NCBI GenBank assembly: GCA_003024985.2
Contig: PXIH01S0002983.1
Source of the DNA: Euperipatoides rowelli
Taxonomy: Eukaryota; Onychophora; Udeonychophora; Euonychophora; Peripatopsidae
Length of the DNA: 11,449 bases
Reading direction: 5' to 3' (one strand)
Shown: positions 1 to 8,081 of the stretch, in pieces
Numbering within the stretch: the first letter of the stretch is position 1
How the letters are laid out: every line of letters begins with the position of its first letter
Translations under genes and position numbers: made by a program
Notes under the pieces: model-generated
Database searches by the model: none
What the model was told of the DNA's origin: nothing
What the model saw: only the letters and a program-made list of their open reading frames with translations

Positions 1-74
1 GCAACCAATTGCCCTGGTTTATTATTTAGCTGTAATCCTGTTTCATCCATGTTGAACACATTTCCAGGTCCATC
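1..74 (-). pseudogene. DDE transposase fragment (pogo/jerky-like), partial
   Basis: The minus strand reads NVFNMDETGLQLNNKPGQ in one open frame that runs off the window edge. The pattern (V/I)-(Y/F)-N-x-DE(T/S)G-(L/F), followed by a KPG(Q/K)-type turn, is the segment around the first catalytic Asp of the DDE domain in pogo/Tigger/jerky-type transposases, which cut and paste the element. An in-frame TGA lies just upstream at 75-77, inside a copy of the ggtccatctcaccc repeat, so the coding piece is cut off on its N-terminal side. An intron boundary there is possible but unsupported. Only about 24 codons are visible. The superfamily call is fairly firm; the exact family and whether the rest outside the window is intact are unknown. 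Confidence 0.6.
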
Positions 75-493
75 TCACCCAATCAGAAAATATGGNCCAT
101 CTCTCCTGAGTTGGTGTGGTCCATCTCACCCAAATCATAGGGTGAGATAGACGAAGCTACAAATAGCTTCTTGCTTGTTTGAAAAGATGCCATTATACCT
201 TAGTTTTATCTCTACATATTTTAGAAGTTTTTTTTGTTAGAATAGTTAAAATATTATGATTAGAAGATAAAAATTATTTTGTTCTTAGAGGTAATATGAA
301 CATATTTTTCAACTTACCAAATTTAAAAATGATGATTTCTAGTGAAAATTTTCAAAATAAAAAGCTTCTAACAACAGCGTGAACAGATAATCAGTGTCCT
401 GTCAGGACAGCACTGTTTCAGTAGCCCTCTAGTAAATAGTTTGGGAACTACTGGACTGTTCCATCTCATACCTTGGTCCATCTCTCCCCGACT

Positions 494-498
<5 letters not shown>
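1..498 (-). mobile_element. End of a pogo/Tc1-like DNA transposon
   Basis: The minus strand has a DDE-transposase fragment at the window edge and, about 400 bases away, a boundary at 498 next to a long TA tract. Tc1/mariner/pogo elements insert at TA, so a terminus abutting (TA)n fits. Read inward from 498 on the minus strand, the end begins gggtaagtcggggagagatg. A motif related to ggtccatctc(a/t)ccc recurs on the plus strand at 67-80, 94-107, 118-131, 459-470 (degenerate) and 475-488, with a reversed copy at 140-150; this looks like subterminal repeats. The 75-480 interval has no reading frame for the expected N-terminal helix-turn-helix domain, so the copy is deleted, non-autonomous or scrambled. 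The other end lies outside the window. Family assignment is inference. Confidence 0.55.

Positions 499-540
<42 letters not shown>
499..540. repeat. (TA)21 microsatellite
   Basis: Uninterrupted TA dinucleotide tract of 42 bases. It abuts the presumed transposon terminus at 498. It may be the TA-rich target or an expansion of the TA target-site duplication. Confidence 0.95.
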
Positions 541-541
<1 letters not shown>

Positions 542-875
542 TAATTGTGCTTTAATTTTTTTGCCTTAAACTTCATTTAGAATTAAGAAAATAACAAGAT
601 TTTATCATTAGCTGTAGTATTTACATAATGATTAATTTCCTAGGCGTTTAAATCTTATATCCATATAATTCAATTACCATGTGCTTTTGTATGTTTATAA
701 ATAACAGCTGATTAATCTCCAATTGTATTCTTCTAACATGTCTGGGCTTTTTAATATTCAGCTTCAAAGATTAGCTTTATGCCAAGTAGATGCCCAGGGT
801 GGCGTGAGTTCTTAAACAGTGACAAGCTTTGGTTTAGAATATCTATCTCATGTAATCAGATGATAAATCATTGTT

Positions 876-1022
876 TTCTCATGAATTTATGTAAACAGTA
901 TCCTCATTGGACAATGCAAAGAAAAATCATCTGATATAGCTTCAGGCGTATCTGTCAAAGAAATTCTAAGATGTGTAGGCTAAAACTACCCAATGAAAAC
1001 ATCTGTTTACATTGCATGATAC
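876..1022. repeat. Imperfect inverted repeat, about 33-bp arms
   Basis: The left arm (876-910) contains tgtaaacag followed by tcattgg. The right arm (991-1022) contains ccaatga and ctgtttaca in the inverted order. The arms are interrupted by small indels and the spacer is about 80 bases. This could be a worn MITE or a chance AT-rich inversion. Confidence 0.4.
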
Positions 1023-1227
1023 GGATTGACAATTACTTCAAAGAATGTTTTTCAATCAGATTTGACAGTCTTAATGTTTTTAAAATATCCCTAATGTATC
1101 AAATCATTAGTTTTATTGATTTTTTTTAACAAATATGTTTGCATAATCAGTATTATTAATCCAATCAGTGACTATAACAACAGGAACATCTATAGAGATC
1201 TCAACTGATTGAAAACTTTAGTAGGAA

Positions 1228-1302
1228 ATTCTGATAGTGTTTCGATATAAATAATTTATTAGCTAAAGCTTTGTCTAAACAATATTGTAAAACTATCAGA
1301 AT
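1228..1302. repeat. 11-bp perfect inverted repeat, 53-base spacer
   Basis: attctgatagt at 1228-1238 is exactly inverted at 1292-1302. A related direct repeat lies nearby: agaatcaaa followed by a TAAA/TTAAAA run appears near 1298 and again near 1362. Such clusters are common in degraded small transposons. No target duplication was recognised. Confidence 0.45.
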
Positions 1303-1444
1303 CAAATAAATTAAAAGGATAGTCATTTATTTTTCTACTAAACATCTATAAATAACTTTAGAATCAAAATAAAGTTAAAAACTATCCTGAGATATAAAAA
1401 CATTACAGCATTAAAGTGGGATCATTAAAAAATAATTTAAAAAA

Positions 1445-1540
1445 TTACATTTTATTTTCAATGTATTTTTGAAGCCATGATGCTGACAGTGGGTCTATAG
1501 GTGTGAAATGACGATGCGGCTCATGAGATCTGGTTACTAT
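1445..1540 (-). CDS. Possible small terminal coding exon (hypothetical)
   Basis: On the minus strand, the acceptor-like atatatgcag ends at 1541. It is followed by 31 open codons ending in TAA at 1445-1447. The predicted peptide contains HEPHRHFTPIDPLSASW and is not low-complexity. The patch is visibly richer in G+C than the surrounding A/T-only-like sequence, which is the reason for listing it. An AATAAA lies further along on the minus strand at 1326-1331. The pyrimidine tract before the acceptor is poor. The exon would have to be joined in phase 0. The next exon upstream (2350-3872) has its own stop and no good phase-0 donor near its end, so a link between them is not supported. No family is recognised. 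Confidence 0.22.
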   Translation of the reverse strand: MVTRSHEPHRHFTPIDPLSASWLQKYIENKM

Positions 1541-1908
1541 CTGCATATATTAATCCAATCCAGGATCAGACTAAATCAAATAATAGATAATCTCTGAAAA
1601 AAAGCTCAATATATATTTTAATAACAAAAAAACAAATGTAATAAATATGTATAAATTATTATTTTTTAAAGTATTTTTAAAGCTAATTTATATTCAAAGC
1701 CGTATTTCCATTTTCTTTAAATAATTTATAAAAATTCAAGGTTTTCAAACAAAGGAATTATCTCCCACATAGAAACATAGAAATAAACTTTTCATTTAAC
1801 TTAGAACAAAAATTTGATTACTACATAATATACTGTACATAATGAATTTACACAATTCACTATCAAATAAGATTTAAAAACAGATCTTAAAAATTATAAA
1901 TTAATTGA
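1541..1908. other. AT-rich, nothing recognised
   Basis: Very AT-rich with short A and T runs. No open frame of interest, RNA gene or repeat structure is evident. Confidence 0.6.
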
Positions 1909-1950
1909 AAATAGCAAACTATTATAGCCTGCTATTATAGTTTGCTATTT
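1909..1950. repeat. Compact hairpin: 19-bp arms, 4-base loop
   Basis: The arms at 1909-1927 (aaatagcaaactattatag) and 1932-1950 pair with a single mismatch around the loop cctg. The foldback is short for an animal microRNA precursor, whose stems are usually longer with a wider loop. It is more likely a palindromic insertion scar or a cruciform-forming site. Base pairing is seen directly; function is unknown. Confidence 0.7.
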
Positions 1951-2255
1951 GTATTATCTCCATCAGATAAAATAATAGAAATGTTATTATATATAGATTA
2001 TAAAGAAGTGGCAGAATTCAGTGATAGATCAACCCATCTCGTCCTAAAATTCTTTGCCACACTTAAAAAATTAAAAAATAGTTACTTAAGCTTGTTTTTT
2101 AGTTATTTAGTAGTTGATAATTTTTTAAAAAAAAAAAAAAGTTTTCAAAAATGTATATACAAAACAATGTACTTTATTTTTTTATTAGAGCCCATCCCCC
2201 CTTAAAATAAAAAGGATTCATTAGAGGAATGTTTTCCCCAGATTAGATTCAGTTG
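1951..2255. other. AT-rich stretch downstream of the membrane-protein gene
   Basis: No gene is seen. A plus-strand open frame here starts only at TTG and encodes low-complexity Phe/Leu/Lys. There is an A-run near 2127-2140. If transcription of the minus-strand gene runs past 2256, this is its downstream flank. Confidence 0.5.
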
Positions 2256-2261
2256 TTTATT
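2256..2261 (-). promoter_or_regulatory. Candidate poly(A) signal AATAAA
   Basis: On the minus strand AATAAA lies about 90 bases after the stop codon of the 2350-3872 exon, giving a short 3' UTR. A second AATAAA at 2336-2341 lies only about 8 bases after the stop and is a less likely signal. AATAAA is frequent by chance in DNA this AT-rich. Confidence 0.4.
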
Positions 2262-2349
2262 GTCAAGTAAAAAATAATAACATTTCCAAATATGATTATT
2301 ATTATCTTGAAATTATTTTAGTCAAATAAGCTCATTTTATTTAAGAGCA

Positions 2350-3872
2350 TTAATTTGCATTTTCATCATTACCATTAACATCACCTGTTAGAGGATCAAG
2401 TGAGAGATTTGTAGGAATAATTTGAGATCCTGTAATACTTTGTGTCTCTGGAGTATAAGGAGCTTGTAGTTCATAATAAGATTTAGTATCCTTGTGATAT
2501 GTAATTTCAGGCTCATTAAATGACTGTGCATCTTCTTCTGCATACGGGATGTCATCTTTTTCTGTAGCCTGTGACAATACATTATCAATAATAGGAAAAT
2601 CTATCATTTCTTCATTAAGAGAAGGAGAATGGCGTATAGGTAGGGGATAGGTTCCAGGGGGGTGTGGAATAAATGGTGGCCAACCTAACATGTTTGCATC
2701 TATGTCAAAGAATGAGCCTGGAACATTGGGAATATAGTCATCATATTCAAAATCATCTACAGTAGACATAACTTCAGATGGGGAACCAGTTGACAAAGCT
2801 GGAGTACTCACTACCTTTTTGAACATCTTTTGCAAAGGAATATATTCTGATTTTAAGTTATTCTTTTCTAATATTTTAGGTGATTTTGATTTTGTTTTTT
2901 TGGTTTCTTTTTCTTTGGTATCTGAATCAGTAGACATTTTTCTATCACTATTTTTACTACTTCTACTTGTTTTACTATCTTTACTAGAAGAACTTAGTCT
3001 TTTAATTGTTTTCGATATTCTATCTTCACTAGAACTTTTTGGAATAGCACCCTGATCTTCAATATTATTTTTCCTTAATTCTTTGCCTTCTTTTTGAACA
3101 CTATCCTCTGGAATATTTGGTAAAATTGAAGATTCTTTATCCTTACCTACATGTGTTCTTCTCCTGTGCCTAGACTTATGGCTCCGTGGAGCTGGAAGTA
3201 CTTCAGCTTTAGTTTCTATAACAAGACCTTGTTTTGGCTTTTGTTGTCTTTTAGCAGGTACATAATTTCCTTCATGACAAGGTTTCAAAGGTAAATGTAA
3301 CTGTTTTCGTTTAGCATGGGCACCATCCTCTAAAAATAATCTTTCTGCAATTATAATTTCCTTATTTCCTTTTGAATCATCTGGCGATTGTGCAAGAACA
3401 TTAAATCCATGATCTGATGAAATAGGGGTAGCTGAAAATAACTTAGCATCATGTAAATAATCCTCGGGAGAAGCATTTGCATTATAAGGACTAGCTAAAC
3501 TCGCGTAGTATACAGCACCATTTTCAGAATCATGGGAGGAACAGTCTGGTATTTTGTACATCTTTTTATTTCTCCTGAATTTATGAAATCCATAATTGCA
3601 AGAGTCAGAAAATGATGATGAAGCAACAGGATGGAAAGGTTGATATTTACCATGAGAATCACCAGGAGAACTCCCACAACTACTTGAAATGGCTTTGATA
3701 TTATATTTCCGTTTTCGGAATATTTGATGATGTATCGCGAATGATAAACTAACTAAAATAGCTATACCAACTAAGGAAACCACAACAATTCCCACAGTGC
3801 TTTCTAAAAAACTTTCTTTGACCAAACGTTTATGAAGATTTCTGATGTGTTTCGTGGAATTCCAATTTGATT
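2350..3872 (-). CDS. Last coding exon of a single-pass membrane protein
   Basis: About 507 codons ending in TAA at 2350-2352. The open frame extends further 5', but the true exon start is set by the strong acceptor at 3873. The incoming intron is phase 1, the usual phase between extracellular modules (Ig, FN3, EGF, LDL-receptor, cadherin types). Residues 1-24 are an extracellular stub with an N-glycosylation sequon (NST). Residues about 25-46 (TVGIVVVSLVGIAILVSLSF) are a transmembrane helix, followed by the basic stop-transfer RKRK. The cytoplasmic tail of about 460 residues is low in predicted order. It has a Ser-rich front part, a basic patch (SRHRRRTH), a long Ser/Lys/Asp region, then an acidic, Pro-rich part (FEYDDYIPNVPGSFFDID, PPFIPHPPGTYP) and a Tyr-rich end (SYYELQAPYTPE). 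YxxL/YxxI-type motifs suggest sorting or adaptor binding, which is inference. The ectodomain is not in the window, so the receptor or adhesion family cannot be named. No stops or frameshifts; it looks functional. Confidence 0.8.
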
Positions 3873-3902
3873 CTGTAAGACAAAAAAAATAGAAAAATAA
3901 AA
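3873..3902 (-). other. Splice acceptor with pyrimidine tract
   Basis: The minus strand reads tttttttgtcttacag immediately before the exon, preceded by more T-rich sequence. This is a near-ideal animal 3' splice site. It fixes the exon start at 3872 and shows that the open frame beyond it is intron. The intron runs from here past the right edge of the window. Confidence 0.85.
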
Positions 3903-3994
3903 TATCTAAATAGAAAATATTAAATAATGTTATTACAATCAATATTTTAATATCTGCTTAACACAAAAATGTAAATTTTATAATTTCTGAAATA

Positions 3995-4160
3995 TCATAC
4001 AACATAGAAATTAAAAAGGAGAGCAGACAGCACTGATCCTTGTGAAACACCTTTGTTTGTTAACTCCGATTTTTCATTATTTATAGAACAGTTGTTTGAA
4101 TTCTGAGTATTTAATCTACTTTAGACCTGATAAAAGACAGGTAAATAAATATGAAACTAA
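3995..4160 (-). pseudogene. LINE reverse transcriptase fossil (Jockey/CR1-like)
   Basis: On the minus strand, codons from about 4051 down to a TGA at 3995-3997 read GVSQGSVLSALLFNFYV. This matches the G-V-P-Q-G-S-V-L-S-P-L-L-F-N-x-Y motif of non-LTR retrotransposon reverse transcriptases (palm, motif B region). Upstream in the same direction, after one frame change near 4120, IYLSFIRSKV resembles the YL-x-x-R segment that normally precedes this motif by about 30 residues. Only this short part of the palm is visible, and the YxDD motif is missing. It lies in the intron, in the same orientation as the host gene. It differs in motif from the larger LINE next door (which has RILQGSTLSSLL at this point), so it is a separate element. 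The clade is a guess from the motif. Confidence 0.6.
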
Positions 4161-4439
4161 GGGCTTTATTAAATTATAAGAAAGTTAACAAATTCTAACT
4201 AAAATGATTAAAAAGATTATCAAAGTTTCCTTCAATAATTGAACATTATTCAACAGCAGCTAAATGTAAAATGTGCTATCTAATATGTCTAAATTCATAA
4301 TTGGGAGAGAGAATATTATATAGCTTAGATTTTAATTTTAAAGAATGAAAAAATAAATGTGTAATCTCAAACAAGATGGTGTCTAATGGTGTCTTGTTGG
4401 GAGAGTTTCTGGATAAAACGTATTAACCTTTGAATTATT
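4161..4439. other. Intronic AT-rich spacer
   Basis: No gene is recognised. The 5' boundary of the following LINE may lie here; a short frame at about 4376-4430 (reading NGVLLGEFLDK) might be LINE 5' sequence. No target-site duplication was identified. Confidence 0.4.
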
Positions 4440-4448
4440 GATAAAAAA

Positions 4449-5676
4449 ATGTTGAATGATACATTTGAAGTGGAGATAGAAAGCCAGAACTTAATGCATA
4501 GATTGAATAAACTGGTGAACTCACTTAGGTACTGGGCCAAAAAATTAAACAAATTGTTGACTCAAAAACGAGTCATAATAACTACATTTAATCCTGATTC
4601 AGACACACCAGCTGGTCAAGTGCAAGTTTTTGAAGCTATGCAAGAAGTAATTGATTTCCTTGATAAGTGAAGTATACCAACCAGAGAATTATCGATATTT
4701 GGGTGTGGAATTTAAACAGAAGGACCAGGTTGAGCAGCTACATCAATCGTTTATAAAAGTACAGGATTCCTATGTAGTATATTTAAAGTGGGGGCTATAA
4801 CAGCAGAGAAGGTAAGAATATTTATGTCAAAGTTTGTTAATATTACAATGTTTGTAAAAACTAGAATATTACTTTGTAATAATGTATATACTAATACTAG
4901 TTTGTATGAGGTGGAGGGAGAGATGAAAGAAGGGGTGGAGAGTGAAAAAATTCCACAATTTGTTGAACTGGAAGGATTTAGAGGTTTAGTGACAGTAAAG
5001 GGAAGAAAGCCAATATGCCTTAATTGTAATAGGTTAGGCCACATCAGAAGGGAATGTCAATTTAAGTACTGTAAATCCTGCAGAGTAATGGGAGACAACA
5101 CAAATTCATGTGATGATTATAAAGAAGAGTTAACCTATGCGAGTATAACTAAAGGCACTCAAAATAGTGAGCAATATGAGTTCAATCCACAGGATGAGGA
5201 AATTTATGGAAGAATGATGAGCATGGGAAGAAAGGTCAAGTAGTGGCCAACATTATGAAGAAGACGGAGGAGATGAAGATGCAGGAAGATGAATTACAAG
5301 AAAGTACTAAGACAGTGGACAAAAAAATAGAAGTTTTTGAAAACAGTGCAAATAGTAACGATGAAAAAACAAAAAATACAAATGTAAGTGGACAATCAGA
5401 AGAACGAGTATGGAATATGAAAGACAGATCTTGCAATTGCCGTTAAGTGAAGGGCAAAAAGACGACCATAATGCAAAGCAGAGTGCATAGATGAGTCTAC
5501 AAAATAATAAAGAAGAGGATAATAATATGGAGTACCAGGGTTTTTCTATCAAAAGAAAGGTGAAATCAGCCACACTTAGCAAGGCCGGTTCTATGGAAAA
5601 TCTAGCAGGAGCATGGATGAAGCAGGAGAAAACTAAATATAGAAAAAGGATTATGATGAAGATAGTTTACACATAG
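4449..5676 (+). pseudogene. LINE ORF1 (zinc-knuckle nucleic-acid-binding protein), broken
   Basis: ORF1 proteins of this class bind the element's RNA and form the ribonucleoprotein. One frame from 4449 to 5243 stays in register but is cut by three stops: TGA 4668-4670, TAA 4713-4715 and TGA 4731-4733. Two of the three could each be a single-base change. Two CCHC knuckles lie at 5016-5111. The first, CLNCNRLGHIRREC, fits C-x2-C-x4-H-x4-C. The second, CKSCRVMGDNTNSC, has Asp (5094-5096) where the zinc-binding His is expected. After TAG at 5241 the coding sense continues in other frames at 5243-5446 (Lys/Glu-rich, coiled-coil-like, MKKTEEMKMQEDELQEST) and 5491-5676. The part before the knuckles is probably the RNA-binding fold but is too worn to assign. 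Confidence 0.7.
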
Positions 5677-5715
5677 GACTGGAGACCAGTACTCCCCGCT
5701 TCAGATTGAATAAAA

Positions 5716-6456
5716 TGTTTAGTTCGCTGATGATAGCATCAATAAATTTGAGAGGAGTCAATAAATAGGTAATCTATAAGCAGAAGGCTGACTATTATGA
5801 AGCAAAAATCAGATGTTTCACTTGTGCAGGAAAGTAAATTAAGTAAGATTAAGACATTTGAATGGAATGGACTGAAGGTGATGTATTATATTTATGAAGA
5901 TAGAGATTTTTTTTTCAAAGCAGGGCCTTATGATAGGGGTTAAAAAAACATTATGCTTTAAATCAGATATACGCTTTGAATGCTGTGGCCAGAACATGTG
6001 CAGAGTTGAAATAAACTTGCCTAATAAAATAACAATTTTTAAAATTCCTGCCCCTAACATGGAGCACCAGAAGACATTGTTTTTCAAAAAGTTACAGATG
6101 CAGTTGAATAAGACTAGTGGTGACATTATAGTAGCAGGCGATTGGAATATTGCATGTCCAAGATGAGAGTACAAGTATGATATATTATAAATGAAAATAA
6201 ACTAAGAGATTTAGCTATTGAGGCTAATAAGAAGCACATAATGACCAGAAAAGATGATTACTCAGAGAGCAGATTAGACAGAGTCATCACAAATATAAGG
6301 CATTGGAGCAAAATAATTTATCAAATAAAATATGTACCCAATACAGACCATTATATGGTCAGGTGCGAAATTGAATTTCTGGAAGAAGTTACACATAAGC
6401 AATTCAAGAAAATGATACTTGTCATGAAAATGGATGAATGGAGAGATGATTAAAAA
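5716..6456 (+). pseudogene. LINE ORF2: APE-type endonuclease domain, broken
   Basis: This domain nicks target DNA to prime reverse transcription. Its signature blocks are present but spread over three frames. Near 5730 IASINLRGVN carries the N-terminal Asn. From 5797 in a second frame, SLVQESKLSK carries the metal-binding Glu. In a third frame, VAGDWNIA (near 6137) carries the Asp and Asn of the GD-x-N motif. Further on, SRLDRVITN (about 6265-6291) and NTDHYMVRCEIE (about 6339-6374) carry the closing Asp and His. All five expected catalytic-site blocks are thus recognisable despite frame changes near 5790 and 5890 and stops near 6164 and 6454. Block spacing matches the endonuclease domain of L1/Tx1 elements. 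Confidence 0.75.
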
Positions 6457-7039
6457 TAAAATTAGTAATTTGACTGAGAGTGTTAAAGGCTTAAGGATGA
6501 ATGATTTAGCAAAATGGATTATATTAAAAAATGATGCTTATANANTCANNACTGNGTATTTGNNGGCCAAGGAAAAAGATCTCAATAGCAGAATAAGAGA
6601 AAAAACNGGCCAAGGAAAAAGATCTCAATAGCAGAATAAGAGAAAAAACTGACAAATAGAGCAATTTATTAATAACTTAGTAAATAGGAAAAGGAAAATG
6701 GACCTAAATAAAGAATTGAAGACAGAGTTGAAAAAACTAGAAGAAATGAAGAGGAGCAAAATGATTAAAAAATTAAAAAGGAATGATGTGCTCTTGCATA
6801 TTAGAAATTCCTCCATTATACTGAGAAGACTGAGAGACAGGAGACAAAAGAATAGAATTTTCATTTTACAAGTTGATAAAACATATGGTGGAGATAAAAA
6901 CATGGTAAGAGCCTATGCTGAGTTCTTGAAGTCGTTAGCCAACATGAAATGTGAAATGGATAACAACACAAATTCAGAAAAGGACTATAGGTGTGGTTCT
7001 GAGTTTAAATTCTGGAAATCTAAAAATTTAGTTTATCCT
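6457..7039 (+). pseudogene. LINE ORF2: linker between endonuclease and RT, broken
   Basis: Lys/Glu/Arg-rich helical sequence typical of the connector before the polymerase: LNKELKTELKKLEEMKR near 6701, then LRRLRDRRQKNRIFILQVDK near 6820-6880, which matches the (R)RRQKKRI-x-x-L stretch that precedes the palm in L1/Tx1 proteins. It contains N bases and the 43-bp duplication listed separately, so part of the frame disruption may be sequencing or assembly error rather than biology. Confidence 0.6.
6565..6650. repeat. 43-bp exact tandem duplication among N bases
   Basis: Copy 1 (6565-6607) and copy 2 (6608-6650), both starting ggccaaggaaaaagatctc, are identical apart from an N at 6607 versus t at 6650. 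Seven further Ns lie at 6543-6564, directly upstream. This is what unmerged overlapping read or contig ends look like. The extra 43 bases shift the frame by one. A real duplication is less likely. Confidence 0.85.
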
Positions 7040-8081
7040 AGACAAGAGTCAATAGATAGATGCACTAGACACTCTTTTCGGAATTAACAAGTTAGAAGAG
7101 GCTATAAAGCATATTTCTCTAGAAGCTGCTCCAGGACCTGACGCAATTCCATGAGAGTTTTATAAGGTGATGGAAACTGCACAGAAATGACTGTTTTTAA
7201 GTATATACTGTCATGGTTATGCCTTAATCAAGCCATAGTGGTCCCAATAGTCAAGAACAAGGGCAGATACATAATGTTGAACAATTAAGGCCCATTGCTC
7301 TCATAAATAATGACATAAAAATAGTATCCAAAATGTGTCTGAGTAGGCTATCTAATATAGTGAATGAAATATTGCCTGCTGGTATGATAGGAATTAAGGG
7401 AAGGTCTATTCAAAGNGCTCTGTTTATGCACTTTGTAGGCTTGGCCATGGNCAAAAGTTCTGGGAATAAAAATGCATATATGATGAAACTGGACATATAC
7501 AAGGCTTTCTCCACCATGAATACAGGATTTTTGGGAAAACTTTTATTTAAATATATGGTAGACAATGTGACCACAAGGACAGTAATGAACATTGTGAAGT
7601 ATAAAAAAATAGCCCGAAGAATGAATGAGTATATAACATCGATGTTTGTAATTAAAAATAGAATCTTACAAGGATCCACTTTGAGTTCCTTATTACACAG
7701 CATCTTTTTAAAATAGTTAATTGAGACTATAGATATAAGAATGAAAGGCATATGATTCTGGGTTTAAAGCAGCCTCTTAGATCTATTAATTATATAGACG
7801 ATATAACTGTGATGGTAGGATCAACTATGGAGATTAAATCTGTAATGCGGAATTTACAGCAGTTTGAACAATTAACCGGAACTAGAGTGAATATTGAGAA
7901 TTCCTACATATATGACATTGTTTCAGGCAAAAGGTTGGAGCACACGCTACTTAAAGGGCAAATCGATAAAATTTTAGGAATAAACTTTCATGCACTAATA
8001 AAGGAAGACAGGAATAGTTTATTTAAAGTCATTTTTAACAAAATAAAGATAAAATGGCAACATGGACTTATCAATGGATGA
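7040..8081 (+). pseudogene. LINE ORF2: reverse transcriptase domain, broken
   Basis: Copies element RNA at the nicked target. The motif order is right. APGPDAIP (ending at 7151) is the fingers motif, followed by an in-frame TGA at 7152-7154 and then EFYK. RPIALINNDIKIVSKMCLSR (about 7288-7347) is the conserved RPI-L block. GMIGIKGRSIQ comes next. MKLDIYKAFS carries the first catalytic Asp (codon 7492-7494). RILQGSTLSSLL (near 7662-7697) is the Q-G motif. YIDD (7791-7802) is the catalytic box, usually (F/Y)ADD in LINEs. LTGTRVNIENS and ILGINFHAL are the motifs beyond the box. Frame changes near 7195-7280 and 7720-7750, stops and two Ns (7416, 7451) disrupt it. Confidence 0.82.

Larger units (their letters stand above)
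541..1444. other. AT-rich non-coding stretch
   Basis: No gene is recognisable on either strand. The only compositional bump is about 780-830, which is clearly richer in G+C than its surroundings; the minus strand is open there for about 34 codons, but nothing in it is familiar. The stretch also contains the two inverted repeats listed separately. It is probably intergenic DNA or old transposon debris. Confidence 0.6.

Noticed and set aside
780-850. Minus-strand open patch of about 34 codons (LSLFKNSRHPGHLLGIKL) with raised G+C
   Set aside because: No good splice acceptor or start, and no recognisable family; more likely a worn repeat. Kept only as a note in the region entry.
1942-2205. 87-codon plus-strand frame
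   Set aside because: Starts at TTG, overlaps a hairpin and an A-run, and encodes low-complexity Phe/Leu/Lys with no domain.
2819-3055. Plus-strand Leu/Phe/Ser-rich frame resembling a membrane protein
   Set aside because: It is antisense to the Ser/Lys-rich tail of the real minus-strand exon; hydrophobic antisense frames are expected there.
3873-3942. N-terminal extension of the membrane-protein frame as a signal peptide (hydrophobic, begins with Met)
   Set aside because: The strong pyrimidine tract and TTACAG acceptor show that this is intron; its hydrophobicity comes from the T-rich tract.
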